This document shows, piece after piece, positions 1-5,925 of a DNA stretch of 6,132 bases (position 1 is the first letter of the stretch; each line of letters opens with the position of its first letter). Made by a program: the position numbers and the translations under genes. Origin of the DNA: Bacteroidales bacterium. Its GTDB lineage: Bacteria > Bacteroidota > Bacteroidia > Bacteroidales > Paludibacteraceae. The notes under the pieces were generated by a model. The model worked only from the letters and a program-made list of their open reading frames with translations, ran no database searches and was not told the origin of the DNA. The stretch is from contig CAAGFD010000144.1 in the NCBI GenBank assembly GCA_900769035.1, forward strand, positions 1 through 6,132, read 5' to 3'.

Positions 1-58
1 CCGAACTCTTTCTAATATCGGATAGTTAATAACCTGTCCAACTTTTTGGGGTCACTTA
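1..58 (+). mobile_element. Right end of an IS3-family (IS150-like) insertion sequence, truncated by the window start
   Basis: The reverse complement of positions 34-58 reads TAAGTGACCCC followed by AAAAAGTTGGACAG. This resembles the terminal inverted repeats I know from IS150-group IS3 elements, which carry a GACCCC..AAGTTGGAC core a few bases inside the tip. Frame 2 (positions 2-25) reads RTLSNIG and then a TAG stop. That is a plausible last few residues of an IS3 OrfB integrase, whose C-terminus often reads SPVxYR, and OrfB normally stops just inside the right repeat as here. The left end, the catalytic DDE domain and the target duplication lie outside the window. The exact tip (between 54 and 59) cannot be fixed. 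Recognition is from memory of the family, so confidence is moderate. Confidence 0.5.
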
Positions 59-65
59 GAATTAT

Positions 66-100
66 AAGAGGTGGGGCTTTTAAGTTTCACCTCTTTTTTT
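66..100 (+). terminator. Intrinsic terminator upstream of parC
   Basis: An 8-bp perfect stem (AAGAGGTG at 66-73 with CACCTCTT at 88-95) can extend inward through three G-U pairs, a C-G and a U-A pair to a 4-nt loop at 79-82. It is followed directly by a run of T from 94 to 100. The T run is on the + strand only, so it stops transcription coming from the left. It lies just beyond the IS end, so it either served the gene the IS landed behind or now insulates parC from IS transcription. Confidence 0.8.
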
Positions 101-160
101 AAGAGTGGAATTAATATATCGTTTTGTTGATATCCGATTGAGAGGGTATTTATCAGCCGT

Positions 161-191
161 TTTGTAAATCATTTTATTTTTTGTACCTTTG
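161..191 (+). promoter_or_regulatory. Bacteroidota-type promoter for parC
   Basis: TTTG at 161-164, exactly 19 nt, then TACCTTTG at 184-191. This matches the Bacteroides sigma-ABfr consensus (TTTG, N19, TAnnTTTG) without mismatch. Transcription would start near 195-198, giving a 5' leader of only about 20 nt before the ATG at 219. No Shine-Dalgarno sequence is visible in that leader, which is normal for the phylum. Confidence 0.85.
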
Positions 192-218
192 CATTTGGTT
201 TAAAAGAGATTTACTTGT

Positions 219-3059
219 ATGTCTGAAATAGTGGATAATAACGATGAATTAGACGATAACGCCGTTGATAATGTGCTTGATTCTGATGGTGTTGATACAG
301 AGAATCAAGCGGATGTTGATGGTGAAGATAATAATTTTCAACACGAAAAACATTCCGATTATAAAGTTAGCGATGGAAAGGGTGCCGATGTGTACCACCT
401 TTCCGGAATGTTCCGTACTTGGTTTTTAGAGTACGCTTCGTATGTGAATCTGGAGCGTGCTATCCCTCATATTAACGACGGGTTAAAACCTGTGCAACGC
501 CGTGTGCTTTATTCAATGCGTAGGATAGAAGACGGTCGCTACAATAAAGTGGCTAATATCGTCGGTCATACTATGCAATTCCACCCTCATGGCGATGCTT
601 CTATAGGTGAGGCTCTTGTAAATCTCGGTCAACGTAATCTACTTATCGATACGCAGGGTAACTGGGGTAATATCCTTACAGGTGATAGTGCGGCAGCCCC
701 TCGTTATATCGAGGCTCGCCTTACTAAATTTGCCCTCGACGCTGTTTTTAATCCGAAAACTACCGAGTGGAAACCTTCTTATGACGGCAGAAATAAGGAG
801 CCTATATCCCTCCCTGTGAAATTCCCGCTCCTCCTCGCTCAAGGTTCAGAAGGTATCGGCCTGGGTCTTAATTCCAAAATATTACCTCATAATTTCGGAG
901 AGTTGTGCGACGCTTCTATTGCTTTCCTTCGTGACGAGGATTTCTCTCTTTTCCCCGATTTCCCTACCGGTGGTATGCTCGATGTGAGTAAGTATAACGA
1001 TGGAGAACGTGGTGGCAAAATTACTATCCGTGCCAAAATAGAAAAGGTGGATAATAAAACCCTGAAAATCGTTGAGGTGCCTTATGGCGTTACTTCCGGT
1101 ATGCTCATTGAATCTATCGTTAAAGCAAACGAAAAAGGTAAGGTAAACATCAAAAAAATAGAGGATATTACTTCGAAAAACGTGGAAATACGTCTCCAAC
1201 TCGAAGCTAAAACTTCCAGCGATAAAACTATCGACGCCCTTTATGCTTTTACTAAATGCCAGGTTAATTATTCTCCAAACTGCTGCGTAATCGATAATAA
1301 TAAGCCTTGCTTTATTACTGTGTCGGAGGTGCTACGCCGTAGTACTCTTACTACCAAGAGATTATTGAAACGTGAACTCGAAATAGAGAAGGAAGAATTG
1401 CTCGAACAACTCCATTTCTGCTCGCTCGAAAAAATATTTATACAAGAGAGAATATATAAAGATAAAGAATTCGAACAAGCTAAATCCGTTGATATTGCCC
1501 TTAGCCATATCGATAAACGCCTGGAGCCTTTTAAACCAAATCTCGTCAGGGAGGTTACAATAGATGATTTAAAACGTCTGCTCGAAATTAAAATGGCACG
1601 AATTCTTAAATTCAATCTCGATAAATCCGAAGAACAAATCGTTGCCCTTAAAGATAAAATCAAAGCTATCGATTATAACCTCGACCATCTCGTGGAATAT
1701 ACTATCAATTGGTTTACATATATAAAAGATAAATACGCCGATAAATATCCTCGCCAAACCGAATTGCGTAACTTTGAAACAATCCAAGCCGTAAAGGTTG
1801 TCGAAGCTAATAAAAAGCTATATTTCAATAAAGTAGAGGGCTTTGTGGGTATGGCACTGAAGCGCGATGATAACTTGCAATTCGTGTCTAATTGCTCGGA
1901 TATCGACGATATCATCGTGTTCCATAAGGATGGTAAATACAAAGTGTTTAAGGTTGCCGACAAAATATATGTAGGTAAAGACGTTATCCATGTAGGCGTA
2001 TTTATTAAAAATGATAAGCGTACTATCTATAACGCCGTTTACCGTAATGGTGCCTCCGGTAGCTATTATATCAAGCGTTTTGCAGTCAGCTCCGTTACCC
2101 GTGATAAAGATTATGATTTGACGCAAGGGGCTCCGGGGTCTAAAGTGGTGTATTTCACTGCAAATGCCAATGGAGAAGCGGAAAAAATTAAAGTCGTACT
2201 GAAACCTACTTCTCGCGTGAAAAATCTCGTGTTCGAAAAAGATTTCTCTTCTATAGCTATTAAAGGTCGACAATCAATTGGTAATATTCTTACTAAATTC
2301 GATGTGCATAAAATTGACTTGAAGCAACGAGGAACTTCCACTCTGGGTGGTATTGATATATATTTCGACCGTGACGTGCTTCGCCTCAATGTGGATAAAC
2401 GCGGTAGCCTTATCGGTAACTTTGATGGAGATGATAAAATTTTGGTTGTCACCAAATCAGGCGATTTTTACGTTACCGATTTCGACTTGAATAACCATTA
2501 CGAAGATGATCTTCTGCTGATAGAAAAATTCGACCCGTCGAAAATATGGACCGCTATTTTGTACGATGCCGAACAGAAATATTACTATATTAAACGTTTC
2601 GCTTTCGAAAGTATAAACAAACGTACACAGTTTATTTCCCCTTCCGAAGGCTCGTTCCTGAAACTTATTTCCGATAATTACTACTCTCGATTCAATATAG
2701 TTTTTGGTAATGGAGATGAATTCCGTGGCTCACTCGAAATAGATGCCGACAGCTTTATCGGTATTAAAAGCTTTAAAGCCAAAGGAAAACGTATTACATC
2801 TTATAACGTTGCCGATATTGTAGAACTCGAGCCTCTCCGTTTTTCGGAAGATAATGGCGAAAATATTGATGCTGATGCCGATATCGATAACGGCACGGAT
2901 GTGCAACCGGATAGTAATGAAAATAATACTTCCGGCAAATCGTACGAAGAACTGACAAAAGGTATCGAGATAGTAACTAATCAACCTTTCGACGATGAGG
3001 ATGCCGACGATTCTTCTAAAGATATCGACGATATGCTCGGTCAATTGCGCTTATTCTAA
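219..3059 (+). CDS. parC: DNA topoisomerase IV subunit A (type IIA topoisomerase, ParC)
   Basis: This is the breakage-reunion subunit of a type IIA topoisomerase. With ParE (not in the window) it would cut both DNA strands and pass a second duplex through, decatenating daughter chromosomes. The product is 946 aa. Residues 1-57 are an acidic extension, with 15 Asp/Glu and no Lys/Arg in the first 40. The winged-helix catalytic part has HPHGD (122-126) and AAAPRY, giving Arg162 and catalytic Tyr163. GSEGIGLG (209-216) places Ile213 where GyrA has its DNA-intercalating Ile174. The tower and coiled-coil gate run to about 515, and a beta-pinwheel C-terminal domain covers about 525-870. An acidic tail (about 876-940) ends in QLRLF. 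The GyrA box (QRRGGxG) is absent; only LKQRGTSTLGG (701-711) is found, which favours ParC over GyrA. The ATG sits just downstream of a consensus promoter. The 163-codon gene that follows starts four bases after the stop. Confidence 0.9.
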   Translation: MSEIVDNNDELDDNAVDNVLDSDGVDTENQADVDGEDNNFQHEKHSDYKVSDGKGADVYHLSGMFRTWFLEYASYVNLERAIPHINDGLKPVQRRVLYSMRRIEDGRYNKVANIVGHTMQFHPHGDASIGEALVNLGQRNLLIDTQGNWGNILTGDSAAAPRYIEARLTKFALDAVFNPKTTEWKPSYDGRNKEPISLPVKFPLLLAQGSEGIGLGLNSKILPHNFGELCDASIAFLRDEDFSLFPDFPTGGMLDVSKYNDGERGGKITIRAKIEKVDNKTLKIVEVPYGVTSGMLIESIVKANEKGKVNIKKIEDITSKNVEIRLQLEAKTSSDKTIDALYAFTKCQVNYSPNCCVIDNNKPCFITVSEVLRRSTLTTKRLLKRELEIEKEELLEQLHFCSLEKIFIQERIYKDKEFEQAKSVDIALSHIDKRLEPFKPNLVREVTIDDLKRLLEIKMARILKFNLDKSEEQIVALKDKIKAIDYNLDHLVEYTINWFTYIKDKYADKYPRQTELRNFETIQAVKVVEANKKLYFNKVEGFVGMALKRDDNLQFVSNCSDIDDIIVFHKDGKYKVFKVADKIYVGKDVIHVGVFIKNDKRTIYNAVYRNGASGSYYIKRFAVSSVTRDKDYDLTQGAPGSKVVYFTANANGEAEKIKVVLKPTSRVKNLVFEKDFSSIAIKGRQSIGNILTKFDVHKIDLKQRGTSTLGGIDIYFDRDVLRLNVDKRGSLIGNFDGDDKILVVTKSGDFYVTDFDLNNHYEDDLLLIEKFDPSKIWTAILYDAEQKYYYIKRFAFESINKRTQFISPSEGSFLKLISDNYYSRFNIVFGNGDEFRGSLEIDADSFIGIKSFKAKGKRITSYNVADIVELEPLRFSEDNGENIDADADIDNGTDVQPDSNENNTSGKSYEELTKGIEIVTNQPFDDEDADDSSKDIDDMLGQLRLF

Positions 3060-3063
3060 CCTT

Positions 3064-3552
3064 ATGAAAAAGATATTATTTTTACTTCTCTTGTGTTTTA
3101 TTGCCTTCTCGGTTAATGCTCAAGATGATGCTGAATCGGTAGTATTCAGCGATATAGAGGTGGAGGGCTTTGAAAACCTTTGGATTCAAAGTTCGATTAA
3201 ATGTATCGATGTCGACCCGGCTTATTCCGATTTTGCTCACCCTCAATGTGGTAAAACACGATTTATGTACTCTGTACAAAAAACGATGCAAAAACTCTTC
3301 AGAGTTATAGCAAATAAATATCCTGATGAATTGCTTGCTATGTATGGCACAAATAATCAGGTCTTTATAGATTTTTTGGTAAACGAAGACGGCGATGCCG
3401 TATTGCAATCAATTACCAATGGTGCTACATTCGGAATCGATCAGAAAATTGCACAAAAGATACTCAATTCGTGCAAAAAATGGGTGCCCGCTAAAATAAA
3501 CAACACTGTTTCTCGTTCTAAGGTTAGATTGCTAATTGATATTTCACTGTAG
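3064..3552 (+). CDS. Small secreted protein with a TonB C-terminal-like domain, function unknown
   Basis: A 162-aa protein. MKKILFLLLL begins a signal peptide with probable cleavage after SVNA (residue 19), leaving Gln-Asp-Asp, a common Bacteroidota pattern. No lipobox precedes Cys11. Residues about 97-162 resemble the TonB C-terminal domain seen in many Bacteroidota proteins: VFIDFLVNEDGDAV (100-113), then a helix, then KKWVPAKINN (138-147) and a final beta strand LLIDISL. There is no proline-rich spacer and no retained membrane anchor, so it is not a classical TonB energy transducer. It is more likely a free periplasmic protein. Three cysteines remain in the mature part (47, 62, 137). An in-frame ATG at 2995 would overlap parC and bury the signal peptide, so 3064 is preferred. 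The four-base gap to parC and lack of a promoter indicate co-transcription. The role is not known. Confidence 0.8.
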   Translation: MKKILFLLLLCFIAFSVNAQDDAESVVFSDIEVEGFENLWIQSSIKCIDVDPAYSDFAHPQCGKTRFMYSVQKTMQKLFRVIANKYPDELLAMYGTNNQVFIDFLVNEDGDAVLQSITNGATFGIDQKIAQKILNSCKKWVPAKINNTVSRSKVRLLIDISL

Positions 3553-3565
3553 ATATAGTGGAGAA

Positions 3566-3608
3566 TAATTATAATTTATCATTTTATATTCTTTGGTAAT
3601 TATAATTT
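3566..3608 (+). repeat. Paired AT-only palindrome, possible weak terminator
   Basis: TAATTATAATTT occurs twice, at 3566-3577 and 3597-3608. Its core AATTATAATT is self-complementary, so the two copies can also pair with each other as a 10-bp A-U stem with a loop of about 21 nt. The right arm runs into TTTTT. This could be a weak terminator after the parC unit or a regulator-binding site; with no G-C pairs, neither is certain. The rest of the 3553-3723 gap holds only the ptb promoter and leader. Confidence 0.4.
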
Positions 3609-3667
3609 TTAAGAATAACACGCTGTAACTCCTTATGTGATTTTTTGTTGCTCATTTTGGTAATTAT
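3592..3667 (+). repeat. 12-bp direct repeat TTTGGTAATTAT flanking and entering the ptb promoter
   Basis: TTTGGTAATTAT is found at 3592-3603 and again at 3656-3667, 64 bp apart. The second copy lies wholly inside the spacer between the -33 and -7 elements of the ptb promoter, and the first overlaps the AT-only palindrome. A protein bound to both could control the promoter, but in so AT-rich a region chance is a real alternative. Confidence 0.4.
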
Positions 3668-3678
3668 GTGTACCTTTG
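3648..3678 (+). promoter_or_regulatory. Bacteroidota-type promoter for ptb-buk
   Basis: TACCTTTG at 3671-3678 is a perfect -7 element and is identical to that of parC. The -33 element is weaker: TTG at 3648-3650 (GTTG in full), 20 nt upstream. The start would be near 3683, giving an untranslated leader of about 40 nt, AT-rich towards its 3' end. The weaker -33 and the repeat inside the spacer suggest this promoter may be regulated. Confidence 0.7.
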
Positions 3679-3723
3679 TGTCGTTGTAAAGCGAATAATA
3701 ATCTATCAAATTATATATATATA

Positions 3724-4635
3724 ATGGAACCTATTAAATCCTTTAAAGAGTTGACTGCTTACCTTACAAGCGGTCAAAATGCAAAACGTAAAAAAATGGC
3801 TGTTGCCAATGCTGTTGATGATCACACTATAGAGGCTGTAATGCACGCCGTTAAACAAGGTGTTATTGAGGCATATCTTGTCGGTGATGAAAAAATCATT
3901 ACGGAAAAACTCAAACAATTTGAGTCTACAGAATTTGTTCATATCGTAAATGTGCCTGATGTACAAGTTGCTACCGAAGAGGCTGTACGTATGGTGAAAG
4001 CCGGTGAGTGTGACGTACTTATGAAAGGTATGGTTAATACAGACGTAATATTACGTGTAGTACTCAACAAAGAAAAAGGTCTCCTCCCTGCAGGTCGCGT
4101 TCTTACTTATTGCTCTGCTCTTAATATCCCGGGTTATCATAAACTCGCTTTCTTCCTCGACCCTGCAGTTATCCCTGCTCCTACTAAAGAACAACGCATC
4201 GAAATGCTTAAATATGTGCTCGAAATGGCTCGTAAATTCGGCGTTAAACAACCTAAAGTTGCCCTTATTCACGCTACAGAAAAGGCTAACCCGAAAATCG
4301 CTTTCATGCAAGATTATCTCGATATTATCGAACTTTCCAAAACCGGATATTTCGGCGATTGCATTGTAGATGGCCCTATGGATACTTTCTTGGCTCTTGA
4401 TAAAGAGCGCGGTGCTATCAAAAACGTTCCGACTCCTATCCTCGGTGACGCCGATATCTTGATGTTCCCTGACTTCGACTCTGCAAATGCTTTCTATAAA
4501 GCTCTCGTTTCCTTCGCAGGTGCCGGTATGGCAGGTACACTCCAAGGTACTGAAAAACCGGTGGTTATCACCTCTCGCTCTGATAGCGCTGATATGAAAT
4601 TCTTTAGTATATGTATGGCTGCTATGCTCGCATAA
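3724..4635 (+). CDS. ptb: Phosphate butyryltransferase (phosphotransbutyrylase)
   Basis: Catalyses butyryl-CoA + phosphate to butyryl phosphate + CoA in the cytoplasm (EC 2.3.1.19); branched acyl-CoAs are possible alternatives. The product is 303 aa, matching the roughly 300 aa of Clostridium Ptb and shorter than typical single-domain Pta (about 330). Family signatures of the phosphate acetyl/butyryltransferase fold are visible: CDVLMKGMVNTDVILRVVLN (96-115), CIVDGPMDTFLALD (213-226), FPDFDSANAFYKAL (248-261) and the C-terminal PVVITSRSDSADMKFFS (279-295). A longer reading from TTG at 3676 is open, but that codon lies inside the promoter -7 box, so the ATG at 3724 is chosen. buk follows after 33 bp with no terminator between, so the two form an operon. 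The pairing with butyrate kinase is the main reason for choosing Ptb over Pta. Confidence 0.92.
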   Translation: MEPIKSFKELTAYLTSGQNAKRKKMAVANAVDDHTIEAVMHAVKQGVIEAYLVGDEKIITEKLKQFESTEFVHIVNVPDVQVATEEAVRMVKAGECDVLMKGMVNTDVILRVVLNKEKGLLPAGRVLTYCSALNIPGYHKLAFFLDPAVIPAPTKEQRIEMLKYVLEMARKFGVKQPKVALIHATEKANPKIAFMQDYLDIIELSKTGYFGDCIVDGPMDTFLALDKERGAIKNVPTPILGDADILMFPDFDSANAFYKALVSFAGAGMAGTLQGTEKPVVITSRSDSADMKFFSICMAAMLA

Positions 4636-4668
4636 TAAATCATGTTTAAACCTTAATATTTAACTATC

Positions 4669-5730
4669 ATGTACAAAATTCTTGTCATCAACCCGGGTTC
4701 TACATCTACTAAATTTGCAGTTTATCATGATGAAGAGTCTTTCTTTCAAAAAACTTTACGCCATCAAGGAGAAGAATTAGCTCCTTTCAGCACTGTGGCT
4801 TCTCAATATGAATTCCGTAAAGAGACTATCTTAAAAGCTCTTAAAGAAGAGAATATCCCTGTCGATTTCGATATTATCGTTGGTCGTGGCGGTCTTACTC
4901 GTCCTGTAGTTTCAGGCGTTTATGAGGTCTCTGAAGAGATGCGTAAAGTGCTCCTCTCTGCAGAATATGGCGAACACGCTTGTAACCTCGGTGGTCTCAT
5001 CGCTGCCGATATCGCAAAAGAAATTGGTTGTAAAGCCGTTATTGCAGACCCTGTCGTTGTTGACGAACTTCAAGACGTTGCTCGTATTTCCGGACATCCG
5101 GAGCTCCCTAATATCTCTATATTCCACGCTCTAAACCAAAAAGCTATCGCTCGTAGATATGCCAAAGAGGTTGGTAAAAAATATGAAGAGTTGAACCTTA
5201 TCATAGCTCATCTTGGCGGTGGCGTCTCTGTCGGCGCTCACGACCATGGTAAAGTTATCGATGTTAACTGTGCCCTTGGCGGTAACGGTCCTTTCTCTCC
5301 TGAACGCGTCGGTACCGTGTCTGCTACAGGACTTATGAACCTCTGCTTCAGCGGTAAATATACAAAACAAGAGGTTAAACGTATGCTTGTCGGTAACGGC
5401 GGTCTTATGGCTCACCTCGGTTTGAACGATGCTTACCAAGTTGAGCAAAGAGCCGAATCCGGTAAAGACCCTCATGCCGCCCTTATTTACGACGCTATGG
5501 CTTATAACGTTGCTAAAGAAATCGGTGCTAAAGCTGCCGTTCTTAAAGGTAAAGTAGATGCTATTTTGCTTACCGGCGGTATCGCTTATGGCAAAGGCTT
5601 CTGTAAATATATCGAGGATATGGTTGCTTTTATCGCTCCTGTAAAAGTTTATCCGGGTGAAGACGAACTCGGCGCCCTCGCTTCAAGTGGTTTACGCGTG
5701 CTTAATGGCGAGCCTACTTTGAATTATTAA
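4669..5730 (+). CDS. buk: Butyrate kinase
   Basis: Transfers phosphate from butyryl phosphate to ADP, giving butyrate and ATP (EC 2.7.2.7). This is the energy-yielding last step of the Ptb-Buk route. The product is 353 aa, the usual length, and belongs to the acetokinase (ASKHA) superfamily. Visible motifs are the N-terminal phosphate loop INPGSTSTKF (7-16), GRGGLTRPV (72-80), the ADP/phosphate-binding HLGGGVSVGAH (181-191), LGGNGPFSPERVG (203-215), the adenosine motif LTGGIAYG (301-308) and the C-terminal GEDELGALASSGLRVL (330-345). All are intact, so the enzyme should be active. The substrate may be butyrate or a branched short-chain acid such as isobutyrate; sequence alone does not decide. 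Like ptb it is rich in GGT, GCT and CTC codons, which is consistent with strong expression. A terminator follows 26 bp after the stop. Confidence 0.93.
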   Translation: MYKILVINPGSTSTKFAVYHDEESFFQKTLRHQGEELAPFSTVASQYEFRKETILKALKEENIPVDFDIIVGRGGLTRPVVSGVYEVSEEMRKVLLSAEYGEHACNLGGLIAADIAKEIGCKAVIADPVVVDELQDVARISGHPELPNISIFHALNQKAIARRYAKEVGKKYEELNLIIAHLGGGVSVGAHDHGKVIDVNCALGGNGPFSPERVGTVSATGLMNLCFSGKYTKQEVKRMLVGNGGLMAHLGLNDAYQVEQRAESGKDPHAALIYDAMAYNVAKEIGAKAAVLKGKVDAILLTGGIAYGKGFCKYIEDMVAFIAPVKVYPGEDELGALASSGLRVLNGEPTLNY

Positions 5731-5756
5731 TTTTTTTCATTCTAGCTTGATTTCTT

Positions 5757-5792
5757 GGTGAATCGCACCTTTGTGTGCGATTCGCTTTTTTT
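5757..5792 (+). terminator. Intrinsic terminator of the ptb-buk operon
   Basis: GAATCGCAC (5760-5768) pairs perfectly with GTGCGATTC (5775-5783) across a 6-nt loop. The stem extends outward by G-U, G-C and G-U pairs. Seven T (5786-5792) follow. It is a textbook rho-independent terminator, 26 bp after the buk stop, and separates the operon from the next gene. Confidence 0.93.
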
Positions 5793-5865
5793 GTATTAAA
5801 CCTTTTATCATTTTTACATTCTTTATGTATGATGAGGCTCGTATTTCTTTTTTTGATGGTTATCG

Positions 5866-5896
5866 TTTGCCTTGTCAAATAAAAATGCTACTTTTG
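5866..5896 (+). promoter_or_regulatory. Bacteroidota-type promoter for the thioredoxin-like gene
   Basis: TTTG at 5866-5869, exactly 19 nt, then TACTTTTG at 5889-5896: a full match to the phylum consensus. The start would be near 5901, leaving a leader of about 25 nt that is A/T-rich and lacks a Shine-Dalgarno site. Between the buk terminator and this promoter (5793-5865) nothing else is recognised. Confidence 0.85.
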
Positions 5897-5925
5897 TAAT
5901 CGAAAAAATATAAATTAAATAAGTG

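Noticed and set aside
1909..1923. Inverted repeat GATATCGACGATATC inside parC
   Set aside because: It is within coding sequence, encodes an Asp/Ile-rich stretch, and a similar string recurs at 3021 encoding DIDD; codon choice explains it.
2995..3063. An upstream start for the TonB-C-like protein overlapping the end of parC
   Set aside because: It would add 23 residues in front of a clear signal peptide, while the ATG at 3064 starts with the typical MKK signal sequence.
3543..3562. Short hairpin CACT...AGTG at the stop codon of the TonB-C-like gene as a terminator
   Set aside because: The stem has only 4-5 firm pairs and no T run follows.
3676..3723. A 16-codon upstream extension of ptb starting at TTG 3676
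   Set aside because: The TTG lies inside the TACCTTTG promoter element and upstream of the expected transcript start. The extra residues do not resemble the family N-terminus, whereas MEPIKSF from 3724 does.
4051..4545. A 164-codon open frame on the - strand inside ptb, and similar frames opposite parC and buk
   Set aside because: All lie antisense to well-supported genes, have no promoter or family signature, and follow from the codon composition of the + strand genes.
5766..5773. CACCTTTG in the buk terminator, resembling a promoter -7 box
   Set aside because: The first base is wrong, no -33 element lies 19-20 nt upstream, and the bases are explained by the terminator stem and loop.
5825..5899. 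A 24-codon small ORF (MYDEARISF...) between buk and the thioredoxin-like gene
   Set aside because: It runs through both elements of a consensus promoter, has no promoter of its own after the buk terminator, and shows no recognisable features.
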